A DNA stretch of 23,109 bases, taken from contig JBDSEG010000060.1 in the NCBI GenBank assembly GCA_039920165.1, forward strand, positions 1 through 23,109, read 5' to 3'. The position numbers and the translations under genes were made by a program. A model generated the notes under the pieces. It saw only the letters and a program-made list of their open reading frames with translations. It had not been told where the DNA came from and ran no database searches. Position 1 is the first letter of the stretch. Each line of letters opens with the position of its first letter. Of this stretch, positions 1-7,178 are shown in pieces. This DNA comes from JBDSEG01 sp039920165. GTDB taxonomy: Bacteria; Pseudomonadota; Gammaproteobacteria; Burkholderiales; Burkholderiaceae_C.

Positions 1-826
1 GCGAATGAACGACGACTCGGTCATCGTGCTCGATCCGGTCAATCTGCCGGTGATCCAGGCGGCGATGGCGCGCGGCGTCAAAAACTATATCGGCGGCAAC
101 TGCACTGTCAGCGGCATGCTGATGGGCGTGGGCGCGCTGTTCAAGGCCGATCTGGTCGAGTGGATGAGTTGCAGCACCTACCAGGCGGCCTCGGGAGGCG
201 GCGCGCAGCATATGCGCGAGCTGCTTACCCAGTACGGCGCGCTGCATGCCGAGGTGCGCGGCCTGCTCGACGATCCCACCTCGGCCATCCTCGAGATCGA
301 CCGCCGGGTCGTGGCCCGCCAGCGCGGCATGTCGAGCCAGGAGACCGCGCATTTCGGCGTTCCGCTCGGCGGCAGCCTGATTCCGTGGATCGACGCCGAC
401 CGCGGCGATGGCACCAGCCTCGAGGAGTGGAAGGGCGGCGCCGAAACGAACAAGATCCTCGGTCGCGGCGACGGCTTTGGCACGCCTGCGACGCCGATCG
501 ATTCGACCTGCGTGCGGGTCGGCGCGATGCGTTGTCACAGTCAGTCACTCACCTTCAAGCTCAAGAAGGATGTGCCGCTGTCCGATATCGAGGCCATGAT
601 CGCCGCGGACAACGCATGGGTGACCGTGGTGCCAAACCAACGTGAGGCGACGGTTCGTCAACTCACGCCGGTCGCGGTATCGGGGACGCTGTCGATCCCG
701 GTCGGGCGCTTGCGAAAGCTCGCCATGGGGCCGAATTACCTGGGTGCTTTCACCGTCGCCGACCAGTTGCTATGGGGCGCCGCGGAGCCTTTGCGCCGGA
801 CCTTGCGCATCCTGCTCGAACGTTGA
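1..826 (+). CDS. asd: Aspartate-semialdehyde dehydrogenase, 3' part (5' end outside window)
   Basis: Catalyses NADPH-dependent reduction of aspartyl-4-phosphate to aspartate semialdehyde, the branch point to Lys/diaminopimelate, Thr and Met in the cytosol. About 273 residues are visible; the family has about 370, so the N-terminal NADP-binding part lies upstream of the window. The ATG at 5 is an internal Met (the E. coli enzyme also reads M-x-D-D followed by I-I-L-D-P-V-N here), not a start. Counting from that Met, the catalytic Cys is C33 in GGNCTV, the conserved AASGGGAQHMREL block follows at about 61-73, and the substrate Arg and catalytic His are R171 and H178 in CVRVGAMRCHSQ. The C-terminus (DQLLWGAAEPLRR) is typical of the E. 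coli-type enzyme. It precedes fimV, as in Pseudomonas and many beta-proteobacteria. Confidence 0.96.
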   Translation, partial: RMNDDSVIVLDPVNLPVIQAAMARGVKNYIGGNCTVSGMLMGVGALFKADLVEWMSCSTYQAASGGGAQHMRELLTQYGALHAEVRGLLDDPTSAILEIDRRVVARQRGMSSQETAHFGVPLGGSLIPWIDADRGDGTSLEEWKGGAETNKILGRGDGFGTPATPIDSTCVRVGAMRCHSQSLTFKLKKDVPLSDIEAMIAADNAWVTVVPNQREATVRQLTPVAVSGTLSIPVGRLRKLAMGPNYLGAFTVADQLLWGAAEPLRRTLRILLER

Positions 827-858
827 ACCGCCACGATCGGCCCGCTCAAAAGCTAGAC

Positions 859-900
859 ATGACATTAGATGCTTTGGATATCCTGTTGATCTGCTTGTAA
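859..900 (+). other. Possible 13-residue hydrophobic leader ORF upstream of fimV
   Basis: A minimal frame with ATG at 859 and TAA at 898-900 encodes MTLDALDILLICL in the asd-fimV gap. No convincing Shine-Dalgarno precedes it; only an A-rich patch, CAAAAG, is present. It could be a leader peptide, but chance is equally likely in a gap this AT-rich. It overlaps the weak promoter candidate at 874-901, and both cannot be right as drawn. Confidence 0.2.
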
Positions 901-901
901 A
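874..901 (+). promoter_or_regulatory. Candidate sigma70 promoter for fimV
   Basis: A -35-like TTGGAT (874-879) and a -10-like TGTAAA (896-901) are separated by 16 nt within the only AT-rich stretch between asd and fimV. Each hexamer matches consensus at about four positions. The rest of the 155-nt gap holds no other clear signal: no U-tract terminator for asd is visible. It is a weak call based on composition and position. Confidence 0.28.
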
Positions 902-970
902 TAGAGTCGGATGCAACCGCGCCACCGACCGCCATTCAGTGCCGCCCGCTGGGGCGGATGTGCCATTCCT

Positions 971-976
971 GGGGAG
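971..976 (+). promoter_or_regulatory. Ribosome binding site that decides the fimV start
   Basis: GGGGAG lies 5 nt before the TTG at 982. The upstream in-frame ATG at 958 has no purine-rich element at usable distance, and its extra residues (MCHSWGAV) would spoil a clean signal peptide. Confidence 0.5.
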
Positions 977-981
977 CCGTC

Positions 982-3600
982 TTGAAGAGAAAATCGACGC
1001 TTGGAGGACGATTCGCACTGTCCGTCATCGCTGTGGCCGCCTGTCTGAGCGCCGGCAATGCGCTCGCGCTCGGACTCGGTCGCCTGTCGGTGCAATCGGC
1101 GCTCGGCGAGTCGCTGCGCGCGGAAATCGATATCACGAGCATGAGCCCGGAAGAGGCCGCCAGCCTGCGCGTGCGCATCGCATCGCCCGAGGCCTTCCGC
1201 GCCGCCGGAATCGACTACAACACCGTGCTGCCGGGAACGCAGGCTGTCATGCTGCGCCGCAGCGATGGCCGTCCTTATCTGCGGCTGACCAGCAATCGGC
1301 CGGTCCAGGAACCTTTTGTCGACGTTATCCTCGAGCTGACCTGGCCGGCTGGCCGGCTGGTGCGCGAATACACAATGCTGTTCGATCCGCCGACGATGGC
1401 GCGCGCGCCCGAAGCCGTGCCGACCGCTCCGGCCACGCCGGCGCGGATCACTGCGGCGCCTGTCCCGCCGGTCACGGCGCAGTCACCCGCCGCGCCGGCA
1501 CCGCGCGTCGTCGAACGCCGCCCCGCACCGGCACCCGCTCCGGCGCCGGCACCAACACAAGCACAGGCACCGGCACCGGCACCGGCACCGAGCGGATCGG
1601 CCGACGCTGCGCCGCGCCCCGCCACCGGCAGCGCCGACGAGTACCGGGTGCGTCCGGGCGATAACCTGTCCCGCATCGCATCGCGCACCCAGCGCCCGGG
1701 TGTTTCGCTCGACCAGATGCTGGTCGCGCTGTTTCGCGGCAACCCGGCGGCTTTCATCGACAGCAACATGAACCGGCTGCGCGCCGGAGCGGTGCTGGCG
1801 GTGCCGAGCGCCCAAACCGCCAACGCCGCCTCGCCGGGCGAAGCGCGCCAAGTCATCCAGGCCCAGAGCGCAGACTTCGGCGCATATCGCCAACGTCTCG
1901 CCGGCATCGTGCCGGCGGCGCGAACCGACACCCCGGCTCGCCAGGCCAGCGGCAAGGTCGAGGCCCAGGTCGACGATCGTCGGGCCGGCGCGGCCACGCC
2001 GCCGGACAAATTGACATTGAGCCGAGGCGGCACCGCCGCACCGGGCAGCGCCGAAGACCGCATCTCGAAGGGCCGCGAAAAAGCGGCAGCCGACAGCCGC
2101 CTCGCCGAGCTCAACCGAAATGTCGACTCGCTGACTCGCGCCGCCTCGGCACCGGTCGCCGGGACGGCCACCGCGGGTGCAGGAACAGCGGCGCCCTCGA
2201 CCGCAGCGCCGACCCTCGTCGCCGCGGCGCCGGTTGCACCTCCTCCCACCGCCACACCCACGCTTTCGCCGGCGCCCCTGCCGGCCGCGGCGTCCGCGGT
2301 TGCGGCGACTACCGCTGCCGTCGCGCCAGCCGCGAGCGCGGCAACACCTGCCCCGGTCCGTGCGGCTTCGGCACCGGTCGTCGCTGCCGCGTCCGCCGCA
2401 CGTGCCACGCCTACGGCGCCCGTGACGTCGAACTCCACGGGCGTGATGGCGTGGATGGAGGAGAACCCGCTCCTGCTTGCCGCCGGCGCGGCCATCGTCG
2501 CGCTGCTGGCGGGCCTCGGCATCTACCGCGTCACGCAGCGCTCGCGACGCGATAGCGGCGAAACCTCGTTCCTCGAAAGTCGCCTGCAACCCGATTCGTT
2601 CTTCGGCGCGAGCGGCGGTCAGCGCATCGATACCCGCGATGCCGGCACCGCGTCGTCGTCGATGAGCTATTCGCTCAGCCAGCTCGATGCGATCGGCGAT
2701 GTCGATCCGGTGGCCGAGGCGGATGTCTATCTGGCCTACGGGCGCGACCTGCAGGCCGAGGAGATTCTCAAGGAGGCGATGCGCAGCACGCCCGACCGGG
2801 CCGCGATTCGCACCAAGCTGCTCGAGGTCTATGCCAAACGGCGCGATACCAAGGGCTTCGAACTGCTCGCGGCGCAACTCTACGCTTTGACGCGCGGGCA
2901 GGGCGACGACTGGGCCAAGGCGCAGGAGATGGGGGCGCTGATCGACCCCGACAACGCGATGTACCGCGACGGTGGCGTTCCAGCCAATCTGCCGCCGTCG
3001 CACGACCGTGCCGGCGAGGCGCTGGGCGCGACCACCATGCCGCAATCGGTGATGCCGGCGAGTTCGGCTTTCCGTTCGGGGTTCGACGCGACGACGCAGG
3101 CGCCGCCGGCGAGCGATCTCGACCTCGATCTCGGCCACGCAGCCTCGAATGCCCACGCGGCGACCCAGCCGCTGCCGACCGCGGCCCGGCACGATCCCGA
3201 TGCGCCAATGGACTTCGATCTGGACGCGCCCGACCTCTCGCTGCCCGACCTGCCGAGTGCCCCGATGAGCACGCCGGCACCGGCACCGGCCGCGCCGATG
3301 CCGTTCGACCTGTCGTCAATCTCGCTCGATCTCGATCTGCCCCCTGAAGTGGCGTCGCCTGCGCTGCCGGCAGCAACCGCGTTGAAGCCTGGGCCGACGA
3401 GCGGCTTCGACCTGGATCTGGACGATGCGTCGGACAGCGGTGACTCCGACGACCCGATCAGCCGCAAGCTCGACTTGGCGGACGAATTCCGCCAGATCGG
3501 CGATACGGATGGTGCACGCGACCTGCTGCAGGAAGTGGTCGCCAAGTCCACCGGCAGCGTCCGCGCTCGCGCCCAGGGCATGCTCGACGAACTCGGCTGA
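982..3600 (+). CDS. fimV: FimV-type polar hub / peptidoglycan-binding membrane protein
   Basis: FimV family proteins organise cell-pole assemblies and type IV pilus/twitching functions. The TTG start gives a signal peptide: KRK n-region, hydrophobic core about 11-24, ALA before LGLG at about 29. The VAAC at 18-21 resembles a lipobox, but the conserved FimV mature end is LGLG. Domains in order: FimV N-terminal domain about 30-140; Ala/Pro linker with AP repeats about 180-205; LysM about 221-273 (YRVRPGDNLSRIA); long Ala-rich linker; single membrane segment about 495-517; TPR-like region around 570-670; acidic linker with repeated DLDL motifs; C-terminal FimV domain about 824-872 (KLDLADEFRQIGDTDGARDLLQEV). 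This is a full-length member at 872 residues. An ATG at 958 would add eight residues. It sits between asd and truA as in pseudomonads. The symbol is secure by architecture; the precise role here is inferred. Confidence 0.92.
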   Translation: MKRKSTLGGRFALSVIAVAACLSAGNALALGLGRLSVQSALGESLRAEIDITSMSPEEAASLRVRIASPEAFRAAGIDYNTVLPGTQAVMLRRSDGRPYLRLTSNRPVQEPFVDVILELTWPAGRLVREYTMLFDPPTMARAPEAVPTAPATPARITAAPVPPVTAQSPAAPAPRVVERRPAPAPAPAPAPTQAQAPAPAPAPSGSADAAPRPATGSADEYRVRPGDNLSRIASRTQRPGVSLDQMLVALFRGNPAAFIDSNMNRLRAGAVLAVPSAQTANAASPGEARQVIQAQSADFGAYRQRLAGIVPAARTDTPARQASGKVEAQVDDRRAGAATPPDKLTLSRGGTAAPGSAEDRISKGREKAAADSRLAELNRNVDSLTRAASAPVAGTATAGAGTAAPSTAAPTLVAAAPVAPPPTATPTLSPAPLPAAASAVAATTAAVAPAASAATPAPVRAASAPVVAAASAARATPTAPVTSNSTGVMAWMEENPLLLAAGAAIVALLAGLGIYRVTQRSRRDSGETSFLESRLQPDSFFGASGGQRIDTRDAGTASSSMSYSLSQLDAIGDVDPVAEADVYLAYGRDLQAEEILKEAMRSTPDRAAIRTKLLEVYAKRRDTKGFELLAAQLYALTRGQGDDWAKAQEMGALIDPDNAMYRDGGVPANLPPSHDRAGEALGATTMPQSVMPASSAFRSGFDATTQAPPASDLDLDLGHAASNAHAATQPLPTAARHDPDAPMDFDLDAPDLSLPDLPSAPMSTPAPAPAAPMPFDLSSISLDLDLPPEVASPALPAATALKPGPTSGFDLDLDDASDSGDSDDPISRKLDLADEFRQIGDTDGARDLLQEVVAKSTGSVRARAQGMLDELG
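1527..1592 (+). repeat. In-frame Ala-Pro repeat DNA with GGCACC hexamer run in fimV
   Basis: Low-complexity tract encoding alternating Ala-Pro, interrupted once by T-Q-A-Q. Its 3' part is a near-perfect run of GGCACC hexamers at about 1566-1590. A rigid extended periplasmic linker before the LysM domain is the likely protein role. Because the unit is 6 nt, slippage would change length without breaking the frame. Confidence 0.7.
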
Positions 3601-3616
3601 TCCGCACGCGCCCGGC

Positions 3617-4414
3617 ATGCGCCTGGCTCTCGGACTGAGCTACCACGGCGCAGCGTACCGCGGCTGGCAAAGCCAGCCGGACCGGCGCACGGTGCAGGAT
3701 CGTTTCGAAACCGCGTTGTCGCGCTTTGCGGATCGTGAAGTGCGCAGCGTCTGCGCCGGCCGCACCGACGCCGGCGTGCATGCGCTGAACCAGGTGGTGC
3801 ACCTGGACATCGATATCGTTCGCGATACCAGCGCCTGGGTGCGTGGCGTCAACCGGTATCTACCGGCCGATATCGCGGTCCAGTGGTGCGTGCCCGTCGC
3901 CGATGCCTTCCACGCCCGCTATTCGGCGCATGGCCGGCGCTATGTCTACCTGCTGCTCGAATCGGCCGTGCGCACGAGCGTCGAGCAGGGAGCGGCCGGC
4001 TGGACCCTTCGCCCGCTCGACGGCGACCGCATGCGCGAGGCCGCGGCGCTCCTGATCGGCGAGCGCGACTTCAGCGCCTTCAGAAGTTCGGAATGTCAGG
4101 CGGCATCGCCGGTGAAGGAGTTGCGAGCGCTCGCGATTCGCCGGCACGGCGCCTACTGGCGCTTCGATTTCGACGCGAGCGCCTTTCTGCATCACATGGT
4201 TCGCAACCTCATGGGCTGCCTCGTGGCGGTGGGCGCGGGGCGGCGCGACGCGGCGTGGGTGTCGGAGGTTCTCGCCTCGAAGGACCGCTCCCGGGCGGCA
4301 CCGACCTTCGCCGCCGCGGGGCTTTATTTCGCAGGCCCGTACTACGATGCCGCGCACGCGATCCCGACCCGGAGCGCGGCAATGGACTGGCTGCCCGGAT
4401 CGAATGGCCAATGA
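3617..4414 (+). CDS. truA: tRNA pseudouridine(38-40) synthase
   Basis: Isomerises uridine to pseudouridine at positions 38-40 of the tRNA anticodon arm. The start is the ATG at 3617, 16 nt after the fimV stop, giving MRLALGLSYHGAAYRGWQ, the usual TruA N-terminus; the open frame continues upstream into fimV but that part is not TruA. The catalytic Asp is D51 in GRTDAGVHA. Other family marks are FHARYSAHGRRYVY and the C-terminal HHMVRNLMGCLVAVGAGRR. Length of 265 residues is normal. No Shine-Dalgarno is seen, so coupling to fimV is likely. The stop overlaps the trpF start (ATGA). Confidence 0.96.
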   Translation: MRLALGLSYHGAAYRGWQSQPDRRTVQDRFETALSRFADREVRSVCAGRTDAGVHALNQVVHLDIDIVRDTSAWVRGVNRYLPADIAVQWCVPVADAFHARYSAHGRRYVYLLLESAVRTSVEQGAAGWTLRPLDGDRMREAAALLIGERDFSAFRSSECQAASPVKELRALAIRRHGAYWRFDFDASAFLHHMVRNLMGCLVAVGAGRRDAAWVSEVLASKDRSRAAPTFAAAGLYFAGPYYDAAHAIPTRSAAMDWLPGSNGQ

Positions 4415-5058
4415 ACCTGCGAACCAGAATCAAGATCTGCGGCCTCACGCGCGTGGCCGATGTCGATGCCGCGGTCGACGCCGGTGCCGACGCCGTTGGC
4501 TTCGTCTTCTACGAGCAAAGCCCGCGCCATGTGAGCATCGAGTTCGCGCAAGCGTTGGCCGGACGCCTGCCGCCTTTCGTGATGCCGGTGGGGCTGTTCG
4601 TGAATGCCGATCCCGCAGCGGTGCAGGCGGCTTGCGAGGCCATCCCGCAGTTGCTGCTGCAGTTCCACGGCGACGAAACGCCAGCCGAATGCGCGCGCTT
4701 CGGCCGGCTCTTCGTTCGCGCCGCGCGCATGGCGCCGGGCTTCGATTTGCTAGACTTCGCGGCCCGTTTCGGTCACGCCCAGGCGATCCTGCTCGACGCC
4801 TTCGTCGATGGCTTCGGAGGCGGTGGAAAGGTCTTCGATTGGTCCGCAATTCCTGCCGACGTGCCCCATCGCCTCGTTTTGTCTGGTGGGTTGCATGCCG
4901 AAAATGTGATCCATGGCGTGCTGAGCCTGCGGCCCTGGGCCGTTGACGTCAGTTCCGGCGTCGAATCCGCCAAAGGCATCAAGGATGCCGCGGCGATCCG
5001 CCGGTTTTGCAGTGCAGTCCGCGAGGCTGATGCCCGCATTGCATCGCGCACCACCTGA
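4411..5058 (+). CDS. trpF: Phosphoribosylanthranilate isomerase
   Basis: Catalyses the Amadori rearrangement of N-(5-phosphoribosyl)anthranilate to CdRP in tryptophan synthesis. The start ATG at 4411 overlaps the truA stop by 4 nt (ATGA). The frame is open further upstream, but the protein homologous to TrpF begins at MNLRTRIKICGLTR. C10 in KICGLTR is the catalytic general base and D129 in ILLDAF the general acid. Later family motifs are LSGGLHAENV and VDVSSGVESAKGIKD, the phosphate-binding end of the barrel. Length of 215 residues is typical, and it is monofunctional (no fused TrpC). Next is trpB after 8 nt. The other trp genes (E, G, D, C) are not in this window. Confidence 0.96.
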   Translation: MNLRTRIKICGLTRVADVDAAVDAGADAVGFVFYEQSPRHVSIEFAQALAGRLPPFVMPVGLFVNADPAAVQAACEAIPQLLLQFHGDETPAECARFGRLFVRAARMAPGFDLLDFAARFGHAQAILLDAFVDGFGGGGKVFDWSAIPADVPHRLVLSGGLHAENVIHGVLSLRPWAVDVSSGVESAKGIKDAAAIRRFCSAVREADARIASRTT

Positions 5059-5066
5059 GCCATGCC

Positions 5067-6335
5067 ATGTCCCTCTATCAGCAACCCGATGCCACGGGCC
5101 ATTTCGGCCCCTATGGCGGCAGCTTCGTCGCCGAGACGCTCACCCACGCGCTCGACGAACTCAAGCAGGCCTACACGCAGGCCAAGGACGACCCGACGTT
5201 CATGGCCGAATTCCGCTCCGAGCTGAAGCATTTCGTCGGCCGGCCGAGCCCGATCTACCACGCTGCGCGGCCGTCGCGCGAACTCGGCGGCGCGCAAATC
5301 TACCTGAAGCGCGAGGATCTGAACCACACCGGCGCGCACAAGGTCAACAACACCATCGGCCAGGCGATGCTCGCGCGGCGCATGGGCAAACCGCGCGTCA
5401 TCGCCGAGACGGGCGCCGGCCAGCATGGCGTGGCGACGGCGACGATCTGCGCGCGCTACGGCCTGGAGTGCATCGTGTACATGGGCAGCCAGGACATGCT
5501 GCGCCAGTCGCCCAATGTCTACCGAATGCACCTGCTGGGCGCCACCGTGGTTCCGGTCGAGAGCGGCTCCAAGACGCTGAAGGACGCGCTCAATGAAGCC
5601 CTGCGCGACTGGGTCACGAACGTCGAGAACACCTTCTACATCATCGGCACCGTGGCCGGCCCGCACCCGTACCCGACCATGGTGCGCGACTTTCAGCGCG
5701 TGATCGGCGACGAGTGCCTGACGCAGATGCCGGAGATGATCGGCCGAACGGGTGCGCAGCCGGATGCCGTGATCGCCTGCGTGGGCGGCGGCAGCAATGC
5801 GATGGGAATGTTCTATCCGTACATCGACCACGCCGGCACGCGCTTGATCGGGGTCGAGGCGGCGGGGCAGGGCCTTGCGTCGGGCAAGCATGCGGCGTCG
5901 CTCAGCGCCGGCTCGCCCGGCGTGCTGCATGGCAACCGCACCTACCTGCTACAGGACGCCGACGGCCAGATCATCGAGACCCATTCGATCTCGGCCGGGC
6001 TCGACTACCCGGGCGTCGGCCCCGAGCACGCGTACCTGAAGGATATCGGCCGCGCCGAGTACATCGGCATCACTGACGACGAAGCGCTTACTGCCTTCCA
6101 TCGCCTGTGCCGGACCGAAGGCATCATCCCGGCGCTCGAATCGAGCCATGCGGTCGCGCAGGCGATCAAGATGGCGCCCTCGATGCGCAGCGACCAGCAC
6201 CTGCTCGTCAACCTCTCGGGGCGCGGCGACAAGGATATCGGCACCGTCGCTGACCTCTGCGGCGCCGAATTCTTCTGCCGACCGTCGTGCCGCGGCCAGA
6301 ACGTGAAGGGCGGATCGTTGAAAGCCCCGGCATGA
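5067..6335 (+). CDS. trpB: Tryptophan synthase beta chain
   Basis: PLP enzyme that condenses indole, channelled from TrpA, with serine to give tryptophan. The start ATG at 5067 gives MSLYQQPDATGHFGPYGG, a standard N-terminus. The PLP lysine is K92 in HTGAHKVNN; GAGQHGVATA and the phosphate-binding CVGGGSNAMG follow. The substrate and allosteric regions (RTEGIIPALESSHA, VNLSGRGDKDI) are intact. At 422 residues it is about 20 longer than the E. coli chain: the tail after GDKDIGTVADL carries C398, C404 and C408 and ends in KGGSLKAPA. The stop overlaps the trpA start (ATGA), as expected for equimolar alpha2beta2 assembly. Confidence 0.97.
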   Translation: MSLYQQPDATGHFGPYGGSFVAETLTHALDELKQAYTQAKDDPTFMAEFRSELKHFVGRPSPIYHAARPSRELGGAQIYLKREDLNHTGAHKVNNTIGQAMLARRMGKPRVIAETGAGQHGVATATICARYGLECIVYMGSQDMLRQSPNVYRMHLLGATVVPVESGSKTLKDALNEALRDWVTNVENTFYIIGTVAGPHPYPTMVRDFQRVIGDECLTQMPEMIGRTGAQPDAVIACVGGGSNAMGMFYPYIDHAGTRLIGVEAAGQGLASGKHAASLSAGSPGVLHGNRTYLLQDADGQIIETHSISAGLDYPGVGPEHAYLKDIGRAEYIGITDDEALTAFHRLCRTEGIIPALESSHAVAQAIKMAPSMRSDQHLLVNLSGRGDKDIGTVADLCGAEFFCRPSCRGQNVKGGSLKAPA

Positions 6336-7129
6336 GCCGCATCGCGCCGACCTTCGCGGCCTTGAAGGCGAGCGGGCGCAAGGCGCTGATCCCGTATGTC
6401 ACCGCTGGCCACCCGTATGCCGATGCGAGCGTGGACATCATGCTTGCGATGGCGCGCGCCGGTGCCGATGTGATCGAACTCGGCGTGCCGTTCTCGGACC
6501 CGATGGCCGACGGACCGGTAATCCAGAAATCGTCCGAGCGTGCGCTGGCGCTGGGCATCGGCACTCGCGAGGTGCTGGCCATCGTGCGGGCATTCCGCGC
6601 CGTCGATGCGCTGACACCCGTTGTGCTCATGGGTTATGCGAATCCGATCGAACGCTACGGCGTCGACCGCTTCATCGACGATGGGCACGCTGCCGGCGTC
6701 GACGGCGTGCTGGTCGTCGACTACCCACCGGAAGAGAGCGAGGCCTTCACCGCCGCCTTGAAGGTGCATGCCATCGACCCGATCTTTTTGCTCGCGCCGA
6801 CCTCCACCGAGCAGCGCATGCGGCAGGTCGGTCGGGTCGCGAGCGGCTATGTCTACTACGTCGCGCTGAAGGGCGTGACCGGCGCCGGGCATCTCGATAC
6901 CGATGCCGTCGCGCGAACGATTCCGCGCATCCGCGAACACGTGAAGGTTCCAGTCGGCGTGGGCTTCGGCATCCGCGACGGCAGCACCGCGCGTGCGGTC
7001 GCCGAGGTCGCCGATGCGGTCGTCATCGGCTCGGCGCTGGTCCAATTGCTCGACGGCTGCACGCGCGACAATGTGGCCGATGAGGCAGGGCGCTTCGTTG
7101 CCACGATCCGCGCCGCGCTCGACGCCTGA
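6332..7129 (+). CDS. trpA: Tryptophan synthase alpha chain
   Basis: Cleaves indole-3-glycerol phosphate to indole and glyceraldehyde-3-phosphate; indole passes to TrpB. The start ATG at 6332 overlaps the trpB stop by 4 nt and gives MSRIAPTFAALKASGRKALIPYVTAG. Catalytic Glu and Asp are E49 (VIELGVPFSDP) and D60 (MADGPVIQ), the same numbers as in the Salmonella enzyme. The phosphate-binding loop GVGFGIRDGSTA and the flexible loop VTGAG are present. Length of 265 residues is normal. An upstream in-frame ATG at 6287 would sit inside trpB and adds residues foreign to the family. It is the last of the trp set; accD follows after 49 nt. Confidence 0.97.
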   Translation: MSRIAPTFAALKASGRKALIPYVTAGHPYADASVDIMLAMARAGADVIELGVPFSDPMADGPVIQKSSERALALGIGTREVLAIVRAFRAVDALTPVVLMGYANPIERYGVDRFIDDGHAAGVDGVLVVDYPPEESEAFTAALKVHAIDPIFLLAPTSTEQRMRQVGRVASGYVYYVALKGVTGAGHLDTDAVARTIPRIREHVKVPVGVGFGIRDGSTARAVAEVADAVVIGSALVQLLDGCTRDNVADEAGRFVATIRAALDA

Positions 7130-7163
7130 CGATCTACCGCCCGCTGCTTCCACCACCCGATTC

Positions 7164-7170
7164 GAGAGGA
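7164..7170 (+). promoter_or_regulatory. Ribosome binding site of accD
   Basis: GAGAGGA ends 8 nt before the ATG at 7179. This fixes the start at 7179 rather than the out-of-frame ATG at 7174, which is only 3 nt away from it. Confidence 0.7.
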
Positions 7171-7178
7171 CGCATGCC

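Noticed and set aside
1275..3192. Very long open frames antisense to fimV (over 400 and over 550 codons)
   Set aside because: They are by-products of GC-rich third positions opposite a strongly coding gene. The products are Arg/Ala-rich or repetitive with no recognisable domain, and fimV accounts for the region.
4748..4756. Extended -10-like TGCTAGACT inside trpF
   Set aside because: No -35 is present, it lies about 310 nt from trpB and within coding sequence, and there is no further support.
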